Assembly (NCBI RefSeq): GCF_000218235.1
Contig: NZ_GL945017.1
Span: forward strand, 192,111-256,110
Direction of reading: 5' to 3'
DNA: 64,000 nucleotides
Source: Hallella multisaccharivorax DSM 17128
GTDB lineage: Bacteria; Bacteroidota; Bacteroidia; Bacteroidales; Bacteroidaceae
Both the position numbers and the translations under genes were made by a program. The notes below the pieces were generated by a model. That model made no database searches. It was not told the DNA's origin and saw nothing but the letters and a program-made list of their open reading frames with translations. Below are positions 39,509 to 50,300 of this stretch, piece after piece. Numbering within the stretch: position 1 is the stretch's first letter; each line of letters opens with the position of its first letter.

Positions 39509-39575
39509 GGCTTGTCCCAAGACCATACAGCAAAAGTGCAGTTTGATCATTACGGGGATACGTTTGACTGGCAGC

Positions 39576-39641
39576 ATGACCACGCTTTGGTCATCGTATG
39601 ACCACGCCTTGGTCATCATGTGACCACGCCTTGGTCAACAT
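39576..39641. repeat. Tandem array of three 22-bp dyads (array 3)
   Basis: Three units start at 39576, 39598 and 39620. Each contains TGACCA-CGCYT-TGGTCA, a perfect 6-bp inverted repeat around a 5-nt spacer. The period of 22 bp equals that of arrays 1 and 2 but the sequence is unrelated. It lies 67 bp past the last PUL 1 gene and about 155 bp before mdh. Confidence 0.9.
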
Positions 39642-39749
39642 ACGGGTTCATAATGACAGTCTGCCAAACACACATTGCAAAGCAGAAGGTTTTAATATTA
39701 TACAACATTTCACAACGAAAAAAAGCAATCACTTCTATCGTTTTTTCTA

Positions 39750-39757
39750 TACCTTTG
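39750..39757 (+). promoter_or_regulatory. mdh: -7 box upstream of mdh
   Basis: TACCTTTG matches the -7 consensus. The expected -33 position lacks TTTG. The leader would be about 35 nt. Confidence 0.45.
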
Positions 39758-39796
39758 CAAGCGAGAATAGAAAACTTTTATAATACAAACTAAGTT

Positions 39797-40831
39797 ATGA
39801 AGTATTTAACAAATGACAAGCTCCTTATCGTCGGCGCAGGCGGTATGATTGGTTCCAACATGGTTCAGACAGCCCTCGCGTTGGGCCTGACTCCAAATGT
39901 GTGCCTCTACGACATTTATGAGCCCGGGGTGCACGGTGTCTTCGATGAGATGGAACAGTGCGCTTTCCCCGGCGCTAACCTCTCTTACTATGCCCCCGCA
40001 GTGGAGGACATGAATGATCCCAAGAAGGTGGCCGAGGCTGCCAAGAAAGCTTTCACTGGCGCTAAATACATCATCTCTTCAGGTGGTGCTCCCCGTAAAG
40101 CTGGCATGACCCGTGAGGACCTGCTCAAGGGCAACTGCAAGATCGCAGCCGACTTCGGTGAGAACATCAAGAAGTACTGCCCCGACGTGGAGCACGTGGT
40201 GGTGATCTTCAATCCTGCTGACGTGACGGCTCTCACAGCCCTCATCCACAGCGGCCTGAAACCCAATCAGTTGACTTCACTCGCTGCTCTCGACTCTACT
40301 CGTCTGCAGCAGGCTTTGGCTCACGAGTTCGGCGTGCAGCAGGACAAAGTCACCGGCGCCCACACCTATGGCGGTCACGGTGAGCAGATGGCTGTCTTCG
40401 CTTCTCAGGTGAAGGTCGACGGCAAGCCCCTCGCTGAGATGGGCTTGAGCGACCAGCGCTGGGCTGAAATCAAGCACGCTACCACACAGGGCGGATCCAA
40501 CATCATCAAGCTGCGTGGCCGCAGCTCTTTCCAGAGCCCTGCCTACTGCGCTGTGAAGATGATCGAGGGTGCCATGGGCGGCGAGCCTTTCACACTGCCT
40601 GCCGGCTGCTACGCCAACCTGCCTGAACTCGGTATCAAGAACGTGATGATGGCACTGCCCACCACGATCGACAAGACCGGTGTGCACTATACCACTCCTA
40701 CCGGTACTAAGGAGGAGATGGCTGAGCTACAGAAGAGCTACCAGCATCTCTGCGATATGCGCCAGGAGGTCATCGACCTCGGTATCGTGCCTCCTATAGA
40801 GAAGTGGAGTGAGGACAACAAGAACCTGTAA
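39797..40831 (+). CDS. mdh: Malate dehydrogenase
   Basis: A 344-residue NAD-dependent dehydrogenase. Rossmann fold motif GAGGMIGSNM (residues 13-22) with an acidic residue after beta-2 (CLYDIYE). It contains the substrate Arg in GGAPRKAGMTREDL, IFNPADVTALT, LDSTRLQQALA and the catalytic His in GAHTYGGHGEQM. It interconverts malate and oxaloacetate in the reductive branch toward succinate and propionate. It is monocistronic, with its own -7 box and terminator. Lactate dehydrogenase is less likely given its Bacteroidota family features. Confidence 0.88.
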   Translation: MKYLTNDKLLIVGAGGMIGSNMVQTALALGLTPNVCLYDIYEPGVHGVFDEMEQCAFPGANLSYYAPAVEDMNDPKKVAEAAKKAFTGAKYIISSGGAPRKAGMTREDLLKGNCKIAADFGENIKKYCPDVEHVVVIFNPADVTALTALIHSGLKPNQLTSLAALDSTRLQQALAHEFGVQQDKVTGAHTYGGHGEQMAVFASQVKVDGKPLAEMGLSDQRWAEIKHATTQGGSNIIKLRGRSSFQSPAYCAVKMIEGAMGGEPFTLPAGCYANLPELGIKNVMMALPTTIDKTGVHYTTPTGTKEEMAELQKSYQHLCDMRQEVIDLGIVPPIEKWSEDNKNL

Positions 40832-40860
40832 AAAAAACACTGTTTACACACATATTATTA

Positions 40861-40895
40861 AAGGTGTACCGTCAACTATGGCAGTACACCTTTTT
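40861..40895 (+). terminator. Rho-independent terminator of mdh
   Basis: AGGTGTAC (40862-40869) pairs with GTACACCT (40884-40891), followed by a T-run to 40895. It lies 30 nt after the mdh stop codon. Confidence 0.85.
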
Positions 40896-40991
40896 CTTTC
40901 TAATCAACCCATTGCCTGTGTTTTCATAGAGCCATTTCAATGCTGAAGTGGGAGCATGGAGGTAATATGTCAATCAGCGTGAGGGAAAGGA

Positions 40992-43262
40992 TTAATCGGG
41001 ATCCACGTCGAAATAGATTTGCACCGACTTATAACAAGCCTGAGCGGTGATGGCATCACGCGCCGCATAGAGTGCCCAATGCATTTTTCGCAGATCGATG
41101 CCTAACTCAAGTTTCAACACGATCTTTCGGATAAACATTGTCTTCACACGGGCGATGGCCGGCTTGTCGGGACCCAAAACACGGTCACCAAAGAGTTGAC
41201 GCAGCTTTCCACCAAGTTCCTGTGCCGCCATCTCCACAATTCCTTCTTGCTTGTGCCTGAGAAACACATAGACGACGTGGGAGAATGGAGGATAGCGAAA
41301 GAGCGCACGCTCCTCGAGAAGATCATTGAAGAAGCCAGTGTAGTCGTTGTGAACCACCTGACGGATGACTGGCAACTTCGGGCTGCGTGTCTGCAGGATG
41401 ACGAGCCCGCGCTTGCCCTTGCGTCCCGCGCGCCCAGCCACCTGACTCATCATCATAAACGCATGCTCATAGGCACGGAAGTCAGGATAGTTGAGCATCG
41501 TGTCGGCATCGAGGATCCCGACCACCGCCACCCTGTCGAAGTCGAGCCCTTTGGAGATCATCTGGGTACCGATGAGCACATTGGTCTTTCCCTCTCCGAA
41601 CTCGTTGATGAGCCGTTCATAAGCGCCACGTGTGCGGGTGGTGTCGAGGTCCATACGCGCCACACGCGCCTCGGGAAGCTCGACACGCACGAGATCCTCA
41701 ATCTTCTCCGTGCCATAGCCCCGGTCAGAGAGATGCGGATTGCCACAATTAGGACAAGTCTCAGGCACCGGCATGGTGAAACCACAGTAGTGGCAAGTGA
41801 GCAGGTTGAGCCGCTTATGGTAGGTCAGCGACACGTCACAGTTGCGGCATTTAGGCGTCCAGCCGCAGGTAGGACACGACAGCACCGGCGCAAAACCACG
41901 GCGGTTCTGGAAGAGGATGACCTGCTTGCCTGCCGACAGCGCTTCGCGCATGGCAGCGAGCAGACGGGGCGAGAACGGTCCCGTCATCATCTTGCGGTGG
42001 CGGAGGTCCTTCGTGTCGACGACCTCTATCTCCGGAAGTTCGATGTCTTTGAAACGCGTCGTGAGCGTCACCAAGCCGTATTTTCCCGTCGTGGCATTGT
42101 AATAGCTCTCCATCGAGGGCGTGGCTGTGCCGAGGAGGGTCTTGGCGCCTGACATCTGCGCCATGACGAGTGCCACGGAGCGTGCATGATAGCGTGGCGC
42201 CGGGTCCTGCTGCTTATAGCTTGTCTCGTGCTCCTCGTCGATGATGACACGTCCGAGCCTACGGAAAGGCAGAAAGACGGCACTGCGCGCGCCGAGGATG
42301 ATGTCGTATGGAGCATCGGAGAGTTGCTTACGCCATATCTCCACACGTTCTGCATCGCTATATTTGGAATGGTAGATACCAAGCCGTGAGCCGAAGACCC
42401 GCTGCAACCGCTGTGTCATCTGCACCGTCAGCGCAATTTCCGGCAACAGATAAAGTACTTGCTGACCACGGTCGATAGCTTCTTGGATGAGATGGATATA
42501 GATTTCTGTCTTCCCGCTCGACGTGACACCATGGAGGAGCACCACATTCCTGGTGGCCCACTGTTGTACAATCTCCGCCTCTGCCTTTGCCTGAGCATCA
42601 CTCAACGGGCTGATACGCTCTGGATGTGGGGCGGCTCCACAGCTGTTGAGCCGCCCCACAACATGCTCGTAGGTCTCAACAAACCCCTGATCGGCCAGTC
42701 GCCTGACGGTATCGTAGGTGCAGTGAGCCTCATTCATCAGTTCTTCACGCGTGACTACGCCGCTACACGCAGCACCACCGTGAGTATTGCTGCTGAGAGA
42801 CAGGAGCGTGCGGAACGTCTGCTGCTGACGCGCCATGCGCCGGAGCATCTCCACGGCGACCTTCTCACCCTCCACCCCTGCGAACTTCCTGCTGACGCGC
42901 ACGCAGGTCTCTGTCCGTGGCCGGTAGCCAGACTCGGCTTTCAGTCCCGCCGGCAGCGCGGCATTCATCACCTCACCTAAGGGCGACATGTAATAATCGG
43001 CGATCCAACGCCACAGCCTCAGCTGACTTGGGAGAAGCACGGGGGCATCGTCGAGCACCGTCAATACCTCGCGTATCTTATCGGCGGCAAGGTCCGGTTT
43101 GTCATCATGGACACGCACTGCCATTGCCGCATAGGTCTTACCCTTGCCAAAAGGGACAAGCAAGCGCATGCCCATGCTGATTCGCCCTGCAAGCTCATCG
43201 GCTATGGTGTAGGTGAAAACGTCCTGTAAGGGTAACGGCAATATGACATCAACGTAACGCAT
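40992..43262 (-). CDS. priA: Primosomal replication restart helicase PriA
   Basis: A 756-residue superfamily 2 helicase. An N-terminal 3'-DNA-binding domain (residues about 1-105) is followed by Walker A GVTSSGKTEIY (about residue 247), Walker B DEEH, and the zinc-binding cysteines in CPTCGWTPKCRNCD and CHYCGF...CPNCG inserted in the second RecA domain. Helicase motif VLIGTQMISKGLDFD is intact. It reloads replication forks away from oriC. A -7-like TAAGTTTG lies at 43270-43277, only a few bases before the start codon. Confidence 0.97.
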   Translation of the reverse strand: MRYVDVILPLPLQDVFTYTIADELAGRISMGMRLLVPFGKGKTYAAMAVRVHDDKPDLAADKIREVLTVLDDAPVLLPSQLRLWRWIADYYMSPLGEVMNAALPAGLKAESGYRPRTETCVRVSRKFAGVEGEKVAVEMLRRMARQQQTFRTLLSLSSNTHGGAACSGVVTREELMNEAHCTYDTVRRLADQGFVETYEHVVGRLNSCGAAPHPERISPLSDAQAKAEAEIVQQWATRNVVLLHGVTSSGKTEIYIHLIQEAIDRGQQVLYLLPEIALTVQMTQRLQRVFGSRLGIYHSKYSDAERVEIWRKQLSDAPYDIILGARSAVFLPFRRLGRVIIDEEHETSYKQQDPAPRYHARSVALVMAQMSGAKTLLGTATPSMESYYNATTGKYGLVTLTTRFKDIELPEIEVVDTKDLRHRKMMTGPFSPRLLAAMREALSAGKQVILFQNRRGFAPVLSCPTCGWTPKCRNCDVSLTYHKRLNLLTCHYCGFTMPVPETCPNCGNPHLSDRGYGTEKIEDLVRVELPEARVARMDLDTTRTRGAYERLINEFGEGKTNVLIGTQMISKGLDFDRVAVVGILDADTMLNYPDFRAYEHAFMMMSQVAGRAGRKGKRGLVILQTRSPKLPVIRQVVHNDYTGFFNDLLEERALFRYPPFSHVVYVFLRHKQEGIVEMAAQELGGKLRQLFGDRVLGPDKPAIARVKTMFIRKIVLKLELGIDLRKMHWALYAARDAITAQACYKSVQIYFDVDPD

Positions 43263-43471
43263 AACGGTGCAAACTTACATAAAATTCCTCGAACTTTACG
43301 CCAGTTAGATAAAAAAGTTAAGGTCAAAATCTGCATTGCTTATGTACAAACACGACTGGGAAATTACCGATAAATTCCCTCGCATTAAATACTGTTAATA
43401 TTTGTTTGGACTGTCTACAAATGAACTATCATATAGTCTTGTTAAAAATGTAATTAAAATCCATTAAGGAA

Positions 43472-45196
43472 ATGAAGAAGTTTATTACACTGCTCTTTAC
43501 TTCCCTGCTGTCATTGAGCGTATGTGCCAGGGATTGCGGTCCCAAATGGTTGGAGAAAGCCGTGTTCTATCAGATTTACCCCTCCTCCTACATGGATACT
43601 GACGGAAACGGCATCGGTGATCTTAGAGGAATTATCCTGCGGCTCGATTACATTCAATCGTTAGGGGTGAATGCCTTATGGTTGAATCCTATCTTCGAGT
43701 CGGGCTGGTTTGATGGAGGATATGATGTTATTGATTTTTATAAGATTGACCCTCGTTTTGGTACGAACAGTGATGTTGTCACACTTGTTCGGGAGGCGCA
43801 TAAGCGGGGAATCAAGGTCTGTCTTGATCTTGTAGCCGGGCATACAAGTGACAAGTGCGCATGGTTCAGGGAATCGATGGGGAAAGATCGCAACCTGCGT
43901 TACAGCGATTATTATATCTGGACCGACAGCATTTCTGACCAAGATAAAAAAGACATCGAACTGCGCAAGCAGGATCCTAATCCAGCTTCCAGCACACGTG
44001 GTAAGTTTGTTGATGCGGATGCTCCCCGTGCAAAATACTACCTGAAGAATTATTTTGCCTGTCAGCCGGCATTGAACTACGGTTATGCCCATCCTGACCC
44101 GAATCATCCGTGGGAACAGAGCGTTGATGCGCCGGGGCCACAGGCGGTAAGGAGAGAGATGCGCAATATCATGGCATTCTGGATGGACAAAGGCATTGAT
44201 GGCTTCCGTGTAGATATGGCACAGTCGCTGGTGAAAAATGACTATGACGGAAGCGAACTGAAGAAGTTGTGGACGGAGATGCGGCAGTGGAAAGACAGGT
44301 ATTACCCGGAGTGTGTCCTCATCTCCGAGTGGTCGAGACCGACGGAAGCTATCCCCGATGGTTTCAATATCGACTTCATGATGCACTTCGGAATTCCAGG
44401 ATACCCTTCTCTGTTCTTTGCAAAAGACACTCCATTCGGCGAGCGTCATTCTTACCCCTATTGCTACTTCGACAAGTCGGGCAAAGGCATAGTAAAGGAA
44501 TTCATCGAGAACTTTTCCGAAGCTTATGCCAAGACACGCAGCCTGGGATACATTGCCCTGCCGACAGCCAATCATGATTTCCAACGTATGAACATAGGGA
44601 CGCGCAATACGCCCGACCAGCTGAAAGTTGCATTTACGTTCCTCCTGACCATGCCTTGCATACCTTTTATATATTATGGTGACGAAATCGGCATGATCTC
44701 CCAGCGTGATTTGCCGAGCAAAGAAGGAAGCAATGAACGCTCGGGTAATCGTACGCCTATGCAATGGACACCGGGCCCCACGGCCGGATTCTCCACCTGT
44801 CGTCCGGAACAGCTTTATTTCCCCGTGGCAACGGATGGAGGAAGGATTACCGTGTCAGAAGAAGAGAAAGACAGACATTCGGTGCTGAACTTCGTGCGCT
44901 CGCTGGTGGCACTACGACAGTCGTCAGCAGCTCTGGGCAATACGGGTGACTGGCGGCTTCTGAGCGATGTCGACAAGCCTTATCCGCTGGTTTATCAGCG
45001 TAGTGCTGGTGATGAGACTTACATCATCGCCGTAAATCCAAGTAGTGCTTCTGTCCGTGTGAGCCTCCCAGCCATCTCTTTCTGTAAGGGGAGTATCGTT
45101 TCTCTCGTAGGAAAAGCTTCATGCAAGCCGGAGAAAGGCAAGCTGGACATAGGGATGGGCGGCGTTTCTGCAGCTGTCTTCAAGCTGAAAGACTGA
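43472..45196 (+). CDS. GH13 alpha-glucosidase/alpha-amylase family enzyme
   Basis: A 574-residue secreted enzyme with signal peptide ending near SVCAR. GH13 signature: nucleophile Asp248 in GIDGFRVDMA, acid/base Glu286 in LISEWSRP and Asp369 in TANHDFQR. The N-terminal segment AVFYQIYPSSYMDTDGNGIG and the later IPFIYYGDEIGM resemble oligo-1,6-glucosidase, alpha-glucosidase and trehalose synthase members. It acts on alpha-glucans or short gluco-oligosaccharides. It has no SusC/SusD next to it and is not clearly part of PUL 2. Confidence 0.85.
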   Translation: MKKFITLLFTSLLSLSVCARDCGPKWLEKAVFYQIYPSSYMDTDGNGIGDLRGIILRLDYIQSLGVNALWLNPIFESGWFDGGYDVIDFYKIDPRFGTNSDVVTLVREAHKRGIKVCLDLVAGHTSDKCAWFRESMGKDRNLRYSDYYIWTDSISDQDKKDIELRKQDPNPASSTRGKFVDADAPRAKYYLKNYFACQPALNYGYAHPDPNHPWEQSVDAPGPQAVRREMRNIMAFWMDKGIDGFRVDMAQSLVKNDYDGSELKKLWTEMRQWKDRYYPECVLISEWSRPTEAIPDGFNIDFMMHFGIPGYPSLFFAKDTPFGERHSYPYCYFDKSGKGIVKEFIENFSEAYAKTRSLGYIALPTANHDFQRMNIGTRNTPDQLKVAFTFLLTMPCIPFIYYGDEIGMISQRDLPSKEGSNERSGNRTPMQWTPGPTAGFSTCRPEQLYFPVATDGGRITVSEEEKDRHSVLNFVRSLVALRQSSAALGNTGDWRLLSDVDKPYPLVYQRSAGDETYIIAVNPSSASVRVSLPAISFCKGSIVSLVGKASCKPEKGKLDIGMGGVSAAVFKLKD

Positions 45197-46023
45197 ACGG
45201 TAAGAAAGAACAAGAGACACTCAGGTACAGGTGTCTGTCTGTACGTTGAAAATAAAGATTATTAATTGTGAATATGTAAATTAGATTTTGGTTATTTGGT
45301 TACATTCAGTTTTAGTTATTTAAAGTGACTTTATTGACTGTTTACAGACAAATATTATAGAACAAGGATTTTTCAGGGTAACACAGACAAAAGTGCTCCG
45401 TGTAGCAGTAACTGCTATCTGACATTTTTATCTCAGTTTTTTATCACAGTTTTCAGGGTAAACAAGGAGAGTATGTTCCGCTTCGGTGGAATATACTCTT
45501 TTTTATTACCGTCCGCTGAAAAAGGATTGCACTACCCAAGCTGTTATACATAAGTCTGTTTAAAGGACTCCTGCGGACGACACCGGTTGGCTTCAGCAAG
45601 AATACTGCTACGGACGACATCGTCGGTACCGAGATGATGCAGCCTCTAAACTTCAGTTTTCACCGATCTTCACTCCACAGATAAACATTTCAAAACTAAT
45701 TAATCGACTCTCCATCACGGTTAGAGTTTGTGCCCGTCACCATTGGTGATTGCCCCTGTATCAGGTGACATCTGGGACTGACAGGAAACAACCTTGTCTG
45801 TCCCTTGCATGCTTGCTGCCATTGCTGTTCGAAACTGCAGTTCCATCTTCTTCCACTAAACTTCGGCTTGGCATAGTCCATGGGACTGGAATATATCTCG
45901 CCAACTTACCCTTCCTGTAACAGAAATCCCGGTTAAAGAAGTATAAATAATGGCATTTCCTTACACTTACTGTCCACAAATACGACTCCATTTTATCTTA
46001 ATGACAAAAATGACAAGGTACCT
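45197..46023. other. Long non-coding stretch between GH13 and PUL 2
   Basis: This 827-bp gap holds no gene I can support. It contains a perfect odd palindrome TAGCAGT-A-ACTGCTA (45403-45417), two copies of TTTTCAGGGTAA 80 bp apart (about 45370 and 45450), and a strong terminator at 45468-45504. Further on, CGGACGACAYCG occurs twice (about 45572 and 45613). A 61-residue minus frame at 45696-45881 has no recognisable motif. The segment from about 45360 to the terminator could be a small RNA or an extended 3' UTR. Confidence 0.5.
45468..45504. terminator. Strong terminator in the GH13/FecR gap
   Basis: A 12-bp stem pairs AGAGTATGTTCC (45468-45479) with GGAATATACTCT (45488-45499), with one G-U pair and a CUUCGG-like loop, followed by six T. 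It lies 270 nt past the GH13 stop codon, unusually far for a simple gene end. Confidence 0.85.
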
Positions 46024-47232
46024 ATGAAGAGTTCTGACTATGACAAGATAAACAGCAGTATGGATTTCTTCCGTCTGAAGGATAGGAAGTTCATAATGTG
46101 GCGTCTGCTCCGGACACAGGAACTGGATGATTTCTGGAATGACTTTATCGTCCGCCATCCAGAACTGGAGGCTGAGTTCGATGAAGCTGTCCGCATCAGT
46201 GACAGTCTGCAGATAAACGACGCCCATTATGCCGGTACGGATGTCTTGCTGGAAAGAATACAGAAGACGCTTTCGGCGAAACAGCGTCATGTCCGCATCC
46301 TGCATATCTCAAGAATTGCAGCTGTGGCAGCTATGTTCCTGTTGCTATTTGTGCCAGCTCTGTACTTCGGTTATGTACATTACATAAAGCAACCCGCCGG
46401 GCAAAACTATGCCCTATTGTCCAAAGGCAATGGAGTGAATACAGAAGAATTGTTACGGGAAATGCGGAAAAGTAAGAATGTGGAATTGCTGGTGGATGGG
46501 AAGCGTCTCACTTTCAGACATCTCGGGGAAATGACCATAACAGACGGAAAGGTTATCTATGGTAAGTCAGGGTCCGTCAGCGGAAAGACCTGCCGCCTGC
46601 ACGTGCCCGCAGGAAAGCGCTTTGCCATCACGCTTGCCGACGGAACAAAACTGTGGGTGAACTCACGTTCGGAAGCAGAAGTCCCCACAAAGTTCACAGG
46701 AAGAACGCGTGATGTGAATGTGGACGGAGAGGTATTTGCTGATGTGATGAAGAATCCACAGCAGCCTTTCATCATTCATACAAGCCGTATGGATGTGACG
46801 GTGAAAGGTACCAGCTTTGATGTCTCGGCATATAGTCGTGAGCGTGAAGCAGCCGTCGTACTGGTACGTGGCAAGGTGCAGGTTGATACCCGCAGGGACG
46901 GCAGCATGACAGTTTTGCCCAGCGAACGGGTCTCTCTTGCGAACGGACGGCTGTCCAAGCGGACGGTTGATGTTTCCGACTACGTAAGCTGGAAGGACAA
47001 CTACCTGTTCTTCAATGATACGCCGGTAAGTGAGGTTCTGAAGAAAGTCAGCAGTTACTATGACATTCGTTTTACTGAAGTGGATCCCATACTCAATGAC
47101 AAGAAAGTCAGCGGCAAACTCAACCTGTCGGACAATGTTGATGATATTCTTTCATCCATAGCCCTGCTGACATCGTCTGCCTATACGCGAGAAAAGGATA
47201 TGGTTAAACTTGTTAGAAAAGGAAGGAAATAG
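46024..47232 (+). CDS. FecR-family anti-sigma factor (PUL 2)
   Basis: A 402-residue inner-membrane regulator. The cytoplasmic N-terminal sigma-binding part has about 95 residues. One transmembrane helix follows (about 96-118, IAAVAAMFLLLFVPALYFGY). The periplasmic FecR domain spans about 200-285 (VPAGKRFAITLADGTKLWVNS, DVNVDGEVFADV). A C-terminal DUF4974-like domain spans about 320-385 (FNDTPVSEVLKKVSSYYDI). It receives the signal from the STN domain of the SusC next door and releases its ECF sigma factor, presumably the one at 61917-62558. No sigma gene lies directly upstream, which is unusual. Confidence 0.92.
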   Translation: MKSSDYDKINSSMDFFRLKDRKFIMWRLLRTQELDDFWNDFIVRHPELEAEFDEAVRISDSLQINDAHYAGTDVLLERIQKTLSAKQRHVRILHISRIAAVAAMFLLLFVPALYFGYVHYIKQPAGQNYALLSKGNGVNTEELLREMRKSKNVELLVDGKRLTFRHLGEMTITDGKVIYGKSGSVSGKTCRLHVPAGKRFAITLADGTKLWVNSRSEAEVPTKFTGRTRDVNVDGEVFADVMKNPQQPFIIHTSRMDVTVKGTSFDVSAYSREREAAVVLVRGKVQVDTRRDGSMTVLPSERVSLANGRLSKRTVDVSDYVSWKDNYLFFNDTPVSEVLKKVSSYYDIRFTEVDPILNDKKVSGKLNLSDNVDDILSSIALLTSSAYTREKDMVKLVRKGRK

Positions 47233-47263
47233 TGCCTATGAAATAATATCGGAACCTGAAAAA

Positions 47264-47293
47264 GGTCAGGCTGTGGATGCAACACGCCTGACC
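47264..47293 (+). other. Stem-loop between FecR and SusC genes
   Basis: GGTCAGGC (47264-47271) pairs with GCCTGACC (47286-47293), and a further GTG/CAC extends the stem past a one-base bulge. No U-tract follows. Confidence 0.7.
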
Positions 47294-47348
47294 AGGACAA
47301 TCGAAAAACATTGAGCAATCAATATCATCCAATTTTTATCCATTACAA

Positions 47349-50300
47349 ATGCAAATGTATAAATCTAAATCTAATTTTCACAACAACCCTCTCTGTTGTT
47401 ATAGAAAAATAGCAAAAGTTACGTTTTCTTTACTTTTGCTATCGTTCTCATGTGTCCAGGATATCCCTGCACGGGAGCTGGGGACACAGAATCTGATGGT
47501 CACGCTGGCAGTGAGCAATACTACTGTCAGGAATATCATGGACAGAATAGAACGGTCAGAAGGATATGTATTTATTTACAATAGCGATGTGAAGAACGAA
47601 CTGAACAGGAAAGTCTCACTGCGTGTGGTAAATGAAGACATAGATGCAGTCCTTAACCGGCTTTTCTCCAATACAAACATCTCTTATAAGAGAATGGGCA
47701 AGCAGGTGACCCTGTTCTGGAGACAGAACAGAAATCCGCACGCCATTAATGCCGTTATGACACCTCAGCCCCAGCAGACTCCCGAGAAGCGCAGTATCAG
47801 GGGACGGATTGTTGACGAGAACAATGAGCCTGTCATCGGTGCGACCGTGAAAGTCAACGGAAAGAATACTGTCGGTGCAGTGACTGACATGGATGGAAAC
47901 TATACCCTGAACAATGTGTCTCCACATGATGTGATCACTATTTCCTATATTGGAATGAAGCCACAATATGTCACGGTTGGCAGCAAGAATGAACTGAACA
48001 TAACAATGAAGGCTGACGACAATACGCTGAATGATGTTATCGTGGTGGGTTACGGAACCCAAAAGCGTGAATCCCTGACAGGTTCCATCTCCATGGTGTC
48101 ATCCAAAGACCTGACCGTCACGCCGCAGGTGAGTGCTTCCAATATGCTGACGGGCCGTGTACCGGGTCTGATCACAACACAGACCTATGGTATCCCGGGC
48201 AGTGACAATGCGACACTGAGTATCCGTGGCTTTGGAAATGCTCTTTTCATCGTGGATGGAGTAGAGCGTGATGCACGTTACATTGATCCTAACACCATCG
48301 AGTCTATCTCTGTGTTGAAAGATGCCTCCAGTGCCATCTACGGTTCACGTGCCGGTAATGGTGTTGTCCTGATTACGACAAAGCGTGGCAATCAGAGCAA
48401 GCCGACCATTACAGCCGGAACTACACTGACCCTGCAAAGTGTCACTGCCATGCCGAAGACAGTATCGGCTGGTCAGTATGCAGAACTGAAACGGGAAGAG
48501 TTCTACAATGCTAATGGAGAGCATACGGCGCAGACACCACCTTTTACAGAGGAGCAGGTACAGAAATACTATGACGGGACAGATCCTCAATATCCGAATA
48601 CGAACTGGTATGACCAGATTATCAGGAACTGGGCACCTATGCTGCAGTACAATGCTTCTATTCGTGGCGGCAGTGACCGCTTCTCTTATTACAGTTATTT
48701 TGGTTATACCAAGCAGGAAAGTATCTTCAAGACCAATTTTGGCAATTATCAGCGTTATGCCTTCCAGACCAATCTGGATGCAAAGGTAACGGATCGGATA
48801 AAGATCCAGCTGTCTGTTGCAGAGAATATTGATGACAGGAATTATCCATCGACAAATGTTTATTCAGGAACGGCAAGTCTGTGGGGCTATTTCTGGCAGA
48901 CGCTGCCTACTTATCCTGCAAGTTTCCCCAACCCTGACTATCACTCTTATGCCGGTGGCGGCGGAACCGGTGGCGTGCATTTGGTAGCAGACAGGGATAT
49001 TACTGGATATAGCCGTTCAAAGAACTACCTGACGAATATATCGGGAACATTGACCTATGACTTCAAGTATGTTCCGGGGCTTTCCTTCAAAGCTTTCATA
49101 AACTATGCCAAAGCTGATTATCCGACGAAGATCTTCCATAAGCCGGTCTCTTTTTATACGTATAATTACGAGAATGACAAGTATAACCTTCAAGGAACTT
49201 ACTACAATAAGGCTTCACTCGATCAGACGCAAGGCTATTCTCAGGTCATAACTTCTCAATTCTCACTGAACTATGAGCAGCTGTTTGCCAAACTGCATCG
49301 CGTAAAGGCAATGGCCCTTTTCGAGAGTGTCGATACGAAAAGTGATGAATTGAGTGCTGGAAGAACGGACTTTCTTACTTCATCAATTGACCAGATGTTT
49401 ATGGGAAGTACGATGACGGCACGTAACAATGGCAGTGCATCAGAGAACGGTCGTGCCAGCTATGTGGGACGTCTGAATTATTCTTATGCAGACAAGTACC
49501 TGCTGGAACTCATCCTCCGTGCTGATGCGTCTGCCCACTTTGCTCCGGGACACCGATGGGGCTGTTTCCCTGGTGTCATGGTCGGGTGGAGAATTGACCA
49601 GGAAAAATTCATGAAAGACATGAAGTTCGATGCCTTGAAACTTCGTCTGAGCTACGGACAGATGGGTAATGATGCCATAGGCGATTTCCAGTATCTTTCC
49701 GGCTACAAGCTCTATGAAATGACTTATTTGCTGGGCAACACCTCTACAAATGGCATTAAATCTACAGGACTTGCCAACCCGGACATGACATGGGAACGTA
49801 TGCATATCTCCAATGCAGGTATTGATTTCTCCTATAATCACCGTATGATCTATGGGTCTTTTGAAATGTTTTACCGTAAACGTTCCGGCATCCTTGCACG
49901 ACGCAATATATCCTTACCGAATACGTTCGGTGCAACACTTCCGTTGGAGAATCTGAACAGCCAGGATACAAGAGGATGGGAACTGGAGCTTGGTACAGCC
50001 GGATATTTCCATGACCTTTATTATGATGTCAAAGCTAACTTCTCTGGTTCCCGTTCTAAATGGATTCATTATGAGGAGCCTGATTATACCGATCCTGACC
50101 AGATACGCCTCTCGAAGAATTCCGGAAAATGGGTGGATAGAACTATAGGATATATTTCCAACGGACTGTTCACTTCCCAAGAGCAAATAGATAATCTTGC
50201 TTATTCTTATCCTGGCGGAAATGGCAGGCTAAGACCTGGTGACCTTATCATTGTCGACAGGAACAATGATGGTACAATCGACTGGCGCGACCAGGCTGTC

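Noticed and set aside
41196..42152. 318-residue plus-strand frame
   Set aside because: Shadow of priA, which has all helicase and zinc motifs on the minus strand.
43676..44764. 362-residue minus-strand frame
   Set aside because: Shadow of the GH13 gene, whose three catalytic residues are intact on the plus strand.
43472..45196. GH13 as a member of PUL 2
   Set aside because: A strong terminator and 827 bp separate it from the FecR gene, and it lacks SusC/SusD context.
45696..45881. 61-residue minus-strand frame
   Set aside because: No motif, no promoter or conserved context; it may be chance.
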